A stretch of 64,000 bases of DNA from Komagataella phaffii GS115 (taxonomy: Eukaryota > Ascomycota > Pichiomycetes > Pichiales > Pichiaceae), in assembly GCF_000027005.1 (NCBI RefSeq), contig NC_012966.1, positions 806,001 through 870,000 of the forward strand, in the 5' to 3' direction. Under the pieces are notes generated by a model. It saw only the letters and a list, made by a program, of their open reading frames with translations, was not told where the DNA came from and made no database searches. Positions 30,279 to 40,500 of the stretch are shown in pieces (position 1 is the stretch's first letter; each line of letters starts with the position of its first letter). A program made the position numbers and the translations under genes.

Positions 30279-30587
30279 GACGACGATGACAAGTAAACTA
30301 TGAAGTGCAAGACACAGATACGATTAGAGAGACAACTAGAACGAACCAGAGACAAGCAAATGGGTAAAGTTCAAAGTTACAGGTTACACACTAGTGAATG
30401 TTAGGATTTAGTTAAGTTTAGTTCAACTAACTGGAAACAAAGTACAGTATTATTCGATACTTGTAGACATTCATTATCTGGCTACCGACATCTGACATCT
30501 CAGGTATTTTTTTTACTTACATCATCCCTACACCTTCTCGCCCACCAATAAAAACTCAACGAAACATCAAACCATCATCAACCAGAG
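30279..30587. promoter_or_regulatory. Upstream region of the complex I-like gene
   Basis: This is a 309-bp stretch. It holds a small palindrome, TTAGTTCAACTAA, at about 30417-30429. I see no clear TATA box or RNA gene. Confidence 0.4.
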
Positions 30588-31307
30588 ATGTACCCAGTGA
30601 TCCAAAGTGCAGCCAGACGTCTGGGAGTGCGTTGCTTCAGTGGCACTACTTCTGTGCGAGCATTTAATTTGCAACTGGAGAAAGAAATACGATCTAAAAT
30701 CGACTCTTTGCCCAAGCTAAACAACATTTTCCAGAACGCTAACGGCTCGGTCAGACAGCCATCAGACACTGAGCTGCAGACCATTGCTGAGCTCAACAGT
30801 CTTGTTACCAATAGAAAACTTTCATTGACAGATTACCTGTTCCAGAATGCAGCTAACCAAGCTTTGTACGTTGACAACGAAGCCGATTTGAAGGAGTTGG
30901 ATATCTCTTCTCGTCAAGTTGTTGATAAGGTTCCTTTCAAGGATGCCAAAACCGGTGAAATCAAGTGGAAAGTGGTCAGAGAAAATGAAAATGAAGGTTG
31001 GGAAAAAATCATGTACGTTGGATTCGTACCAACTATGATTCTGATCTTTGCAATTGTACTCTTCAAAGATGACAAATCCATTGATGAATGGGCTATGGAC
31101 GAGCTTTTGTTGAGATTGAAAGAAAAGAACCTTAGTGATGTAGAGCTAATCGACGAGCTGGACAAACTTTCGAAGTCCCACGTCGGAAAGATTGGAGCCA
31201 GTGAGATTAACAAGAGGGACGCGGTCATCATAGAAAGAATCCTGAACGGGGAGTACGACCAATTGTCCGGCTTAAAGAAGAAAGAACTTCCAATAATCGA
31301 CCTGTAG
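30588..31307 (+). CDS. Mitochondrial single-TM protein, probable complex I ESSS (NDUFB11-like) subunit
   Basis: The 239-residue protein starts MYPVIQSAARRLGVRCFSGTTSVRAF. This basic, acid-free stretch contains RCF-S, a typical mitochondrial presequence with a cleavage site. A single membrane helix follows at about 145-162 (VGFVPTMILIFAIVLFK), preceded by NENEGWEKIM and followed by IDEWAMDELLLRLKE. The order W-helix-charge-EWA is what I recall for the ESSS/NDUFB11 membrane-arm subunit of NADH:ubiquinone oxidoreductase (NESM in Yarrowia). The N- and C-terminal extensions are longer than usual. If right, the organism keeps complex I, unlike S. cerevisiae. Confidence 0.6.
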   Translation: MYPVIQSAARRLGVRCFSGTTSVRAFNLQLEKEIRSKIDSLPKLNNIFQNANGSVRQPSDTELQTIAELNSLVTNRKLSLTDYLFQNAANQALYVDNEADLKELDISSRQVVDKVPFKDAKTGEIKWKVVRENENEGWEKIMYVGFVPTMILIFAIVLFKDDKSIDEWAMDELLLRLKEKNLSDVELIDELDKLSKSHVGKIGASEINKRDAVIIERILNGEYDQLSGLKKKELPIIDL

Positions 31308-31594
31308 CGTTTTGACAGACAAAGTATTTATTTATTGAATGATATTAAGAATTACTAAACCCTTCACCTAGCCGTCGTTCTTTGGCTCGTATAGCTTTAG
31401 CATGACAGATCTGGATCTTCGCATTTATCCTTCCACTGACTTCCGCATAGACGGGTGGCACGGTTGCCTTCGCGACTCCTTCCGGTGACTCAGGATCGCG
31501 ACAGAATGACCATTATTACCTTTCATTCCTCTTAAATTTCCTCTCTCATTCTTGTACTACGATATATCCTTAACACAGCAAGCAGACCAACCAG

Positions 31595-32197
31595 ATGACC
31601 AAGTCCCCAACTATACCCAAGAACTCCATCCCCTTTCCATCATCTCCAGAGAAGCTTACAGTACCCCCAGATTTGGCCACCGATCATCGCCGCCGCCGAA
31701 GCTCATCTATAATATCGCATGTGGAACCTGAGACAATCGATGTCAAGAATGACCAAGACATCAATCCCAACCTAAACGCCAACTGGGTACATTTCAAAGG
31801 TGCGTGGCTAGTGCACATAGTAATCATTGTTTTGCTGAAGATCTTCTACGATCTATTCCCGATTTTCAGTAGAGAGTTGAGCTGGACATTGACTAACATT
31901 ACTTACGTGATCGGATCGTATATCATGTTCCATCAAGTCAAAGGAACGCCGTTCGATTTCAACGGAGGTGCTTACGACAACCTTACAATGTGGGAGCAGA
32001 TCGACGATGGGGCTCAATATACTCCTGCGAAAAAGTTCTTGGTCGGTGTTCCCATAGCCCTATTTTTGATCTCTACACATTACTCAAACTATGATTTGAA
32101 TCTGTTTATTTTGAACTTTATCAGTTGTATGATTGTTGTTATTCCCAAGCTGCCATCATCTCATCGTTTAAGAGTGACACTCCCTTTTTTTAGCTGA
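31595..32197 (+). CDS. ORM2: ORM family sphingolipid regulator
   Basis: Orm proteins bind and restrain serine palmitoyltransferase in the ER membrane. The 200-residue product has HRRRRSSSIISHVEPET, which carries the cluster of serines that Ypk1 phosphorylates in yeast Orm1/2. It continues NANWVHFKGAWLVHIVIIVLLKIFYDLFP and then GSYIMFHQVKGTPFDFNGGAYDNLTMWEQID, the family signature. Four hydrophobic segments are visible. Length is close to S. cerevisiae Orm1/Orm2 (about 220). I use the name ORM2 for a gene that is single in this window; it could equally be called ORM1. Confidence 0.94.
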   Translation: MTKSPTIPKNSIPFPSSPEKLTVPPDLATDHRRRRSSSIISHVEPETIDVKNDQDINPNLNANWVHFKGAWLVHIVIIVLLKIFYDLFPIFSRELSWTLTNITYVIGSYIMFHQVKGTPFDFNGGAYDNLTMWEQIDDGAQYTPAKKFLVGVPIALFLISTHYSNYDLNLFILNFISCMIVVIPKLPSSHRLRVTLPFFS

Positions 32198-32420
32198 GTA
32201 TATAAGTAGATTCTGGAATATATGGATTAGTGGTGCAGTCTGTGTTGACGTCAACCTATGAACCTGGGTACATGCCGACCCACTAGCATTTGGAAGGAGG
32301 GTCACTGCAATTTGCGGCGAGGGTGTTCACCTGGCCTTTCCTTTGCGCTTCCAAGCGCGACTCACCCATCAATCTCATCCACTGTCCTTCGCTTCTTCCT
32401 CCTCTCACACCAGTCGTACC

Positions 32421-33503
32421 ATGCAATCAAATCCTTACATGCCCAGCTCAAGCATGCTGATATCACCGCAGGTACAGAATAGGGCACTCCAGCAGCAGCT
32501 CCTCCAGCAACAGGTTCTTCACCAACAGTTCCCCCAGCAGTCCACAGGTATCAGTAGCGGCCTATCCCCAAATACTCCTATCAGAGAAGTTTGGAGCAAC
32601 AATCTGCACAACGAAATGATGCTCATCAGAGAGCTGGTGGGTCAATATAACTACGTTGCTTTGTCTGTAGAGTTTTGTGGTATTGCTGGTCGTCCAATAG
32701 GAACTTTCAGATCGATCCACGATTTTCATTATCAAACCATGAGAGTTAACACAGATATACTGAATATTGTACAGTTGGGACTTACATTGTGCGACAAAGA
32801 TGGAAAAACTCCAGATGGAGTGCCAGCCTCGTGGCAGTTCAATTTCAAGTTTGATCTAGATAACGAAATGTATCCATATGACAGTATAGACCCATTGGTT
32901 CAAGCAGGAATAGATTTTAACAAGACGAAAGAATTTGGTATTGAAGTATCAGAATTTGCTGAACTACTCATTGATAGTGGTCTATTATTGTTACCTGATG
33001 TACACTGGATTAGTTATCATGCTGGTTACGACTTTGGATTCTTAGTTTCATGTCTCACTAACAAGTTAATGCCTAACAATGAAAACGACTTTCAATGGTG
33101 GCTCAACACATATTTTCCTAATTGCTACGATATCAAATACATTGCCAAAGTTTTGAGATCTAAGACTAATAATGGAAACGCTGCTTCGTCCAAGCTCTCT
33201 TTGGAGTTATTGGCCGAAGAACTGGGAATCGTACGGCCAGGGCAATTAGCTTATGGAGGAGCCATTCAGGTGGGAAGTCTCGCTGTACTCACGAGCTTGT
33301 GTTTTTCCAAGTTGAAAAAGATCATGGGTGAAAAGAGTTTTGATACTCAGAAGAACATTATATTCGGGTTCCATAATCTGGGCAAGGAGGTGGACGAATC
33401 TGTCCAAATGTCCAATTCGGGCAACGGTATAGACACACCAGGTGCTCAGCATATTCCTCTTGTTGGAGAGACGCTGCGAGGTGTCCCCAACTATTACAGG
33501 TAA
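32421..33503 (+). CDS. POP2: POP2/CAF1, CCR4-NOT deadenylase-fold subunit
   Basis: Pop2 links Ccr4 to Not1 in the CCR4-NOT complex, which shortens mRNA poly(A) tails. The start is the ATG at 32421; the frame is open from a TTG upstream. The 360-residue protein has a Q-rich N-terminus and then the RNase D-like fold from IREVWSNNL. The usual DEDD metal ligands are only half kept: the first Asp is Ser82 (SVEF), Glu84 and Asp204 (YHAGYDFGFL) remain, and the last Asp is Leu287 (VGSLAVL). S. cerevisiae Pop2 has similar losses (Ser and Gln). So the protein is probably mainly a scaffold. BRE5 follows on the same strand, as POP2 and BRE5 do in S. cerevisiae. Confidence 0.93.
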   Translation: MQSNPYMPSSSMLISPQVQNRALQQQLLQQQVLHQQFPQQSTGISSGLSPNTPIREVWSNNLHNEMMLIRELVGQYNYVALSVEFCGIAGRPIGTFRSIHDFHYQTMRVNTDILNIVQLGLTLCDKDGKTPDGVPASWQFNFKFDLDNEMYPYDSIDPLVQAGIDFNKTKEFGIEVSEFAELLIDSGLLLLPDVHWISYHAGYDFGFLVSCLTNKLMPNNENDFQWWLNTYFPNCYDIKYIAKVLRSKTNNGNAASSKLSLELLAEELGIVRPGQLAYGGAIQVGSLAVLTSLCFSKLKKIMGEKSFDTQKNIIFGFHNLGKEVDESVQMSNSGNGIDTPGAQHIPLVGETLRGVPNYYR

Positions 33504-33745
33504 ACTACAGCTTTGGGATTTTATACGTCTTGGTGATGCAAAGTTAATTATATGCATAATAATAAGTATGATGTAAGCAAGATCTCTGGTTCGATGTGGT
33601 CTCTGTCGCCCGTTCTGTCACCAGATTTCGTGTACCTACCGATTGCAAATTTTGAAAAGTTCATCTTTCAAGACTCTCAACGGCCCAACAAGTAAAAAAG
33701 AGATCAACACTAAGCCGTGAGTCCAGGCTTCCTGATTTTATCAAC

Positions 33746-35041
33746 ATGGCTGAACAAAAACTCACTTCCATTGCGTATGCATTTATCAAGTATTACTACT
33801 CGATCTTGAACAGTGACACCAAGAATTTGAATAAGCTTTACACCATCGACGGATCGCTGACGCACTCCAACCAAACGGAGCCTTTCAAGCCTGCTCAGAA
33901 GGTCCAGGGTAATGAAAAGATTAAGGATTATTATTCCAACTCTGTGCTTGAGGGTGCCTCTGTAATGATCTCCACCATCGATGTTCAAAAGTCGTTCAAT
34001 GAGTCAATCTTGATAGTCTGTTTTGGTGAAATGTCATTGAAGGAAAATGGAGAACTATCACCTGCGCATAAATTTGTCCAAACATTTGTCTTAGTTCCTA
34101 CCAAGCAGGATATATACGATCTCAGCAATGATCTTCTACGTTTTATTCCCGACGTGGATGATGAGATTCCCGCCACAGAGGCTGAGAGTACGGAAGAAGT
34201 TGACGAAGCCAAGACGGAAACTGCAACCGAAGGGTCTACCAATGGAGAAGTCGAAGTTGCAGAAGAAAAGCCGGATGGAGTTTTCTCGCCAAAGATTGAC
34301 ACCAAAGCTTCAACTCCAGAGACTGTTGATGAGGAGCCCAAGACTGCAACTGAAAGTGAGACGCCAACCGAAACTCAGAAACCTGAGAAACCTGAGGAAA
34401 CTGAGAAAACTGAAAAAACTGAAAAACCCGAGTCTGATGCCATTGATGCTACTACAAAAAAGTCAGAAACTGTCAGTCTCAACCCTAAACCTTTGAGCTG
34501 GGCCGATAAGCTCAAGTCTGATGATAAATCATCCAATGCTAGTTCTACCCGCGTAATCGTTCATCAGAAGGATACCAAAGATTCCAAAAAGCCCAAGAAA
34601 TCGACCACCAACCACAATAATACCAATGACAAAGAAACAGAAACAACTGAGTCCCAATCTATTGGTACTGGTAACAAGAACACTAAGAAAAAAGTTGCAT
34701 CAGCCAAAAAGAACAACTCTGATTTTTATCCAATATACATAAAGGGAATTGAAAAGGATGTGACTGAGAAAGATCTAACCCAAGCCTTGCAAAAGGCATT
34801 CGGTAAAGTTGAAACATGTAAGATAGACAGATTGATTGCCCTAGTGGACTTTGCTGAAGCCTCTTCCCAGAAGAATGCAATCCAGGCCAAGACTATAGAG
34901 GTTAAGGGACATGTCATTAAGCTGGAGCCTCGTACCAAGAGAGACAATAAACCCTCTCACAAAAAGAAGTCGGCCAGTTCTTCTCAAAAGAAAGTAAGTG
35001 CTCTTCCGGATAGCGATGGTTTCAAGAAGGTAGGAAAATAA
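33746..35041 (+). CDS. BRE5: BRE5/G3BP family, NTF2 + RRM protein
   Basis: The 431-residue protein begins with an NTF2-like domain (residues about 5-130). It has AYAFIKYYYSILNSDTKNLNKLY, DGSLTHSN, VQGNEKIKDYY and HKFVQTFVLVP. A long acidic Glu/Thr/Lys-rich linker follows, with PEKPEETEKTEKTEKPE repeats. A C-terminal RRM begins near residue 328 (FYPIYIKGIEKDVTEKDLTQALQKAFG, IDRLIALVDF). This is the G3BP/Bre5 layout. In yeast Bre5 is the cofactor of the Ubp3 deubiquitinase, acting in COPI/COPII trafficking and ribophagy. Its place directly after POP2 matches S. cerevisiae, where they are also adjacent, and supports the name. Confidence 0.85.
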   Translation: MAEQKLTSIAYAFIKYYYSILNSDTKNLNKLYTIDGSLTHSNQTEPFKPAQKVQGNEKIKDYYSNSVLEGASVMISTIDVQKSFNESILIVCFGEMSLKENGELSPAHKFVQTFVLVPTKQDIYDLSNDLLRFIPDVDDEIPATEAESTEEVDEAKTETATEGSTNGEVEVAEEKPDGVFSPKIDTKASTPETVDEEPKTATESETPTETQKPEKPEETEKTEKTEKPESDAIDATTKKSETVSLNPKPLSWADKLKSDDKSSNASSTRVIVHQKDTKDSKKPKKSTTNHNNTNDKETETTESQSIGTGNKNTKKKVASAKKNNSDFYPIYIKGIEKDVTEKDLTQALQKAFGKVETCKIDRLIALVDFAEASSQKNAIQAKTIEVKGHVIKLEPRTKRDNKPSHKKKSASSSQKKVSALPDSDGFKKVGK

Positions 35042-35199
35042 TCTTAAATACAGAGAACATAGGAAAAGAACAGAAAGAAAAAAAAAAAAAAGAAGAAACT
35101 AGGGAAAATTGGTCAATTATAGAGGAGGTGAACTTTCTCTAGACATCCTGGCGCTATGTAGTAATAATTAATAGATTGCATACTCTATCCTGTGAAAAA

Positions 35200-35916
35200 T
35201 CATCTCAAAAGCTCTTCTAAAATTTCCTGTTTAGTGTCTCCGTCGTTGTCTTCAACTCTTGTCAAACCCAATTTTTTGAGAACATCCAAGATCTTTGGTC
35301 GGGAAAAGCCCATGTTCTCAAACATTTCAATGCTAGCAATCTCGATACCATCGATATGAGTCACCTTCTCTACTTTGGTCTTCTTCCGATTATTCTCATC
35401 CTGCTCTGAAGCCTCATTCGACGAATGTGACTTTCCATCGTCGGGGTTGCCTTTATAGTCGGGATTGGGAGCATACTTGAAAGTCCATTCTTTAGCTGTG
35501 CGATCAAACTCTCTCTTGTCCTTCAGAAAGACACTTGCAACCTGTGCGTCCTGAGGGTCACTTGGCTCTGGAGATTGAAGAAGGGACTGCAGAGAGATCA
35601 GGGTCGATTTAAGTGTGAGAATAGGCGTCCAGGCATTCTTCAATATATCGAGGCAGATTGCTCCTGTAACACTAGAAATATTAGGGTGGTATATCTTGGA
35701 ATCAAATTGGACCTTAGGGGGCTTGAATGGATAGTTTGAAGGTATTTGAATGTCCACCTTGAATAGCCCACCTTCGTAAGGAGTTCCTGGGGGTCCAACG
35801 AAGGTACCTTTTAGGTGTGACAGATCATTCTCGTCGATGACCTCTAAGGTTACCCCACTCAATGGATCCTTCTTGACGTCCTCCAATTCTCTGCTGATTC
35901 GTTTAATGCTAGTCAT
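35200..35916 (-). CDS. UBC1: Ubiquitin-conjugating enzyme E2 with UBA domain
   Basis: The 238-residue protein has a UBC core (residues 1-150) with LKGTFVGPPGTPYEGG, YPFKPPKVQFDSKIYHPNI and the active-site segment GAICLDILKNAW, where Cys88 is catalytic. The C-terminal UBA-like domain (about 190-238) has FENMGFSRPKILDVLKKLG and KQEILEELLR. The UBA tail is specific to Ubc1 (human UBE2K), which extends K48-linked chains, for example with the APC. The linker is longer and more charged than in S. cerevisiae Ubc1 (215 residues). Confidence 0.95.
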   Translation of the reverse strand: MTSIKRISRELEDVKKDPLSGVTLEVIDENDLSHLKGTFVGPPGTPYEGGLFKVDIQIPSNYPFKPPKVQFDSKIYHPNISSVTGAICLDILKNAWTPILTLKSTLISLQSLLQSPEPSDPQDAQVASVFLKDKREFDRTAKEWTFKYAPNPDYKGNPDDGKSHSSNEASEQDENNRKKTKVEKVTHIDGIEIASIEMFENMGFSRPKILDVLKKLGLTRVEDNDGDTKQEILEELLR

Positions 35917-36112
35917 TACAAGTGGTGGATGGTTTTCTTTAACCTTTTCTTGTTAATTATGACTGAGTGACCAAGCGGTTGTGTGATACTTTGTTAAGGG
36001 GAAAACCAACACTCTGTTGTGTAAAACGATGCTGGATGGACGTTCGAGAACAATACATCCGTTAGGATGCTGTGAACTTTATATACCAATATACATAATG
36101 TGGGGTTATAAC

Positions 36113-37348
36113 CTATAAATAATCCCGCCTCTCACTTGTAAAAAGCTCTTGACTCGCACGCTCATCTTCAAAGTTTAGCAATGAATGATCTCCAATTTTA
36201 CGAGGTTTAATCAAAACCTTCAAGAGGAACAGGAACCCGAACAGGAAACTTGCACCCGCCACGATCAGGTAGCATACTCCTAATCCAAAATGACGTCCTC
36301 CAAGAATATTATTGGACGTTATAACCAGAGACTTTGATCCTCCAAAAATGGATACTGGGTAGTTTAGTCCAATATCAATTTGATAAGTTCCAGACTCCAT
36401 TGCAGTTGTAGTGTTTTTAGCTGCGAGTTTCATGAATGAAGGTAAGGCTGCCGTACGCATCCAATTCTGAAAGAATTCATTCTCTGTTATGTCAAAAATG
36501 TTGTCTTCTGTATAGCCGTTCGGGTACATTTTCTCCCAGTTGGGAGGAGGTACGATTTCATCCCAATTATAGCTAGTTTTTTTATAGGTCGTACGATCAG
36601 TTTTCCAAGCAATATCCTTGGTCGTCAGCTCATAGGTGACATTCTCTGAACCTCCTGCAGGATTTAGCAGCACTGGCGAAGATAGGGTGTCATTGAAATA
36701 AGAATTGGCTACCAATCCACATGGGTAGACAATCTTATCCCCAGAGTGAGCAAAAGGCTTACAATCTGAATCAATATCATCATAAGGCACAGCCTCACCT
36801 TTGAGCTGTTCCAAGTCGTATGACTCCACGTATCTTCTGTGATTCTGGAAGAAATTGGTCAGTTTATAATAAAAATACAATGGAGAATGAATGTCGTTGG
36901 GAATGTCAAATTCAATATGGCAAGTTCTGACTGAGTTTCCTAAAGAGTCTGTTGAAGTGCTGGTTCTCCATCTAGGATTCTGATAGTTGCTGTAAGAGGA
37001 TGTAGACTTGTCAAAATGAAAGTTCACCCTATTTCTGGGAATCTCAGCATATTCGTCTGAATCCTCTAATTCATCGCATCTGCTGTAATTAATTACCAGA
37101 TTCTGTACTCTGTAGGTCCTAAATATCAGGGCTATCCCTATAGGACACATTACCAAGAATACAACAAACAGCAGAGGTAATATTGTCTTTGGCGAGTAGA
37201 TCGGCTGCCATGCCTTTAGTCTTTGTTGTCTGAACGCCGTGTTTGGGGGCTTTCTGGATTTGGTTCTATCAGAGCCCTTCTTAGGTCCTGAAATGTCTAA
37301 CTCATCAGAGTCCACAGAGTTGCCTCTTCGACGCCGAAAAAAGTTCAT
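36113..37348 (-). CDS. LEM3: LEM3/CDC50 family flippase subunit
   Basis: The 411-residue protein has a short basic N-terminus and then FRQQRLKAWQPIYSPK before TM1 (TILPLLFVVFLVMCPIGIALIF). It has a large lumenal domain with paired cysteines and N-glycosylation sites (FNDTL, ENVTY, KNTTT), then TM2 (LGVCYLIVAGASFLFGFLFLLK). Motifs such as YYKLTNFFQNHRRYV, IYPCGLIANS-like VYPCGLVANSYFND and VPPPNWEKMYPNGYT define the family. It is the non-catalytic partner of P4-ATPases (Dnf1/Dnf2 in yeast) needed for ER exit and phospholipid flipping. It is closer to Lem3 than to Cdc50 by my recollection. Confidence 0.92.
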   Translation of the reverse strand: MNFFRRRRGNSVDSDELDISGPKKGSDRTKSRKPPNTAFRQQRLKAWQPIYSPKTILPLLFVVFLVMCPIGIALIFRTYRVQNLVINYSRCDELEDSDEYAEIPRNRVNFHFDKSTSSYSNYQNPRWRTSTSTDSLGNSVRTCHIEFDIPNDIHSPLYFYYKLTNFFQNHRRYVESYDLEQLKGEAVPYDDIDSDCKPFAHSGDKIVYPCGLVANSYFNDTLSSPVLLNPAGGSENVTYELTTKDIAWKTDRTTYKKTSYNWDEIVPPPNWEKMYPNGYTEDNIFDITENEFFQNWMRTAALPSFMKLAAKNTTTAMESGTYQIDIGLNYPVSIFGGSKSLVITSNNILGGRHFGLGVCYLIVAGASFLFGFLFLLKVLIKPRKIGDHSLLNFEDERASQELFTSERRDYL

Positions 37349-37538
37349 TTGTCAATAACGCAGTCAATGTATGAAGGTTGTTGGTGTATGTTGTAGTTGT
37401 GTTCAGTATCGCGGGCGGAGATATTAAAAAGAAGGAGGCGCACATAGTGCCTCTCAAAGGTTCCCAGCAAAAATCCAAAAGCTATAGTAAATTTTAATTG
37501 TAGTTTTTAAAGTACAAACATCTATAATACACACCGTT

Positions 37539-40500
37539 CTACAACTTCAGCGGTTCCGGTTGTTCATCAATGGGTTTTTGGTTCCTCACATGGTGTTGCA
37601 GTGTGCCAAACAATCTTTCCAGCGTGGCATCACCTTTGATAAATGGGGAAGAGAATATCTCATACTCACTGTTGCTGACCAACTCCAGGAACGTCACTAA
37701 TATACCCCATGGGATGGGGTTATATGACATTGCTCTCTTTGTCAATACACAGCTAATATTGAACTTTATAGCCTCTCTTTGATCTCCCCATAGAGTAGCT
37801 GATCCCACAAAATGCAACAAAATGCAACTAAACCAATGCGTGTGCGAGTTGGGATACCTCAATTGGTTGGCAATTGCTGTTAAGATTAAATTCTGTAACT
37901 CAACATCCCCGTCCTTGATCAAAGATGACAACAGCATCACATGATTGGAGGTAGAATCAAAGGAAGAACCATCGCGGAATGACTTTTGTTCTTCAACTGC
38001 TGCGATTCCCACAAAGAATACTACAGCATTGACTAGACCAGCATCATACTTACTTTTCCCATTTCTGGGCTCAGCAACGCTTAGGCCAGTTGAGATGGTT
38101 TTCAATAATGACTGCGAAGGAATACGCAGGTAGCTTTCGACGGGCTTCTTGAGGCCTTTGGCTGTTAAATCTGACTCGGGGTGATAGCCAATTGGAGGTT
38201 CTTGCTTGATTTCTTCTAGCCTGTCAACTTTTAATCCTTGTTGAAATGGATTGGGTACAGTTATTCCCTTAGGATAGGCTGATGATATAATATTTTTTAA
38301 TTGGACATAAGATTCAGGAGTTGAACTTATCAATTGGTAATGATATTGAACCAATAGATCAGGAAAATCGTGCGACAACAGGGCAATGATTCGCAGAGTT
38401 CCTTTGTAAACAACATTCACTACGTCACTGATCTTCTCACTATCGACATAATGAAGTTGAAATGATAGTAAACATTGTAACAGATTCACAAATCGACCCC
38501 ATCCCTTATTTTCAGGTACTTCCAAGATCATCGGCATGAACATTCTATGAGAAATCAAAGAAATCCATGCAAAAGTGAAGCCCGGAAATGAACTTGGCTG
38601 CATTACCATCAAGTTCTGAGCTAAAATGAGATAGAGCTCCGAATTAAATGTCTTCAGCGATTCATCGTCACCATCTTCGAATTCGTGTCTAGCGCTTAGC
38701 CAGTACGAAAACAGCGATGAGAAAATTCTGAAATAAGGTCTTTCATTGAAACTAGTACTGTTATTGTTATGGTCGCTTGCAAAGGCAAGAACTATAACAG
38801 CTAACATAGAATTGAAAAAGGTCTTTCTCTCAACTCCAGTAGAATCCTCTTGCATAAGCAAAAGTTTAACCAACAACAAAGCGAGTGCGTCCGCGGGAGC
38901 ATACGTCTCAATGTGCAACTTCTTACTTGGGTCTGCTTCTTTGGAAAAAGCAGCAACAGACATTTCGGTGGCAGTCGTGATCAAGAGAGATAGATTTTCA
39001 CTGTTGTTCACAATACCGTCATCAACTAATTGCCATATGAAGTCTTCTAATACTCTGTTCACTCTCGAATATTGAACCAACTTAACCCATTCAGCAAATA
39101 CATAGCTCATGTATTGTTTTTTAGATATTGTGGAGGTTCCGAACATCTTGAAAATCTGAATTGAATTGCTTTTGACGATTGCTTTTAGCCTTGAGATAGA
39201 CATGTAGGCCTTTCTGCCGATCTCTGATGGTTCATGAGCAAGGACTTGAAGGGCCTCTATACTGTTTATAAGGTCTGCACGTAATGCAATTGGGTCCTCA
39301 CTGAGGATGGAGTCATGAATCAAATAGATTGTAAAGAGAACGGCCTTAACATTTTTCTTTTCTATTTGAATTGCCAACGACCGATCAAGTTCAGCTAACG
39401 GAACCAATCCCAACAGAATCAAATCTCTCATGACATTCTTGTTATACTTTCTTTCATCCTCAGCATGGACTAACCACCAACTAATATCCTTGGCTGTAAA
39501 AGGCGATAACTCACACAACTTGTCCAACAAAAACACCAACGTGTTTTGAGTCAATGATGAGTTGGTCCGGACAAACAGCATGTTCATGACGTACTGAGAT
39601 ATCTTGAGAATGAGTGAATCTGTTACAGTAGCTCCAATACAAGTCTGCAATATTTCTCCTAGTACTGTTACCACAACACTATCGGTGTTGACTTCTGAAA
39701 TAAGCTTTTCAGGAGCATCACGGGTCAGGTTAATCACAGAGTCAACTAATTGTTGCAAAAACATAAAGGTTTGCTCCAGTGAAACGGCGCCTCCTTGGCC
39801 TGGTAATGCCGGGGGCATTTGCTGTTTCATTTGCTCAGCAACTCCAGGTGGAACCAAAGGCTGTTGGGCTCCTTGACGTAAGGAAGGATTTAGTTGGCTG
39901 TTTATGTTTTGCAAATGTTCAGGCTGTTGCATAGGAGAAACAATTCTGTTCTTACCAAAGTTTTCGTATATCATGAACTGTTTTGGAATGACACCATCGG
40001 ATTTCAGTCCCAAAGGTACAGGCAGAAGCATTGGGTATCTTGACCTCATAGTAGGATCAATGAATTGTTGATTAGGTTTTAACTCCCTATGCTGGCGACG
40101 AATAGCCAGCTGAGGTGCCATTAATTCGTCAATGTCCTGAATTGCACGTTCCACAGCAGCTTTCTGAATAATCGTTGAGGCCAAATCGATATTATCCGTA
40201 ATTGCTTGAGGCAGTTCTTCAAAAAGTGTGCTATCAATATTGGGCATGGTGTTGGCGATCTGGAGCGCGTTCATTTGGATGCTCTCCCTTAGTGGATCAC
40301 GACAAGAAGCCAAACTTAATGACTCCGTCAGATAGCTGACCTGGTTAATATAGGCCGTTCGGAATTTAGCTTCATCCGATTCTAGAGCAAAATCCTTCGA
40401 AACCAGTGCCTTAGTGGTAACCAGAGCAATTAAGTTTGTCCTGTCAACTACAAGGGGTAAAATCTCCTTTACAGCTCGGGCTAAAGCTGCCTGAAACAAA

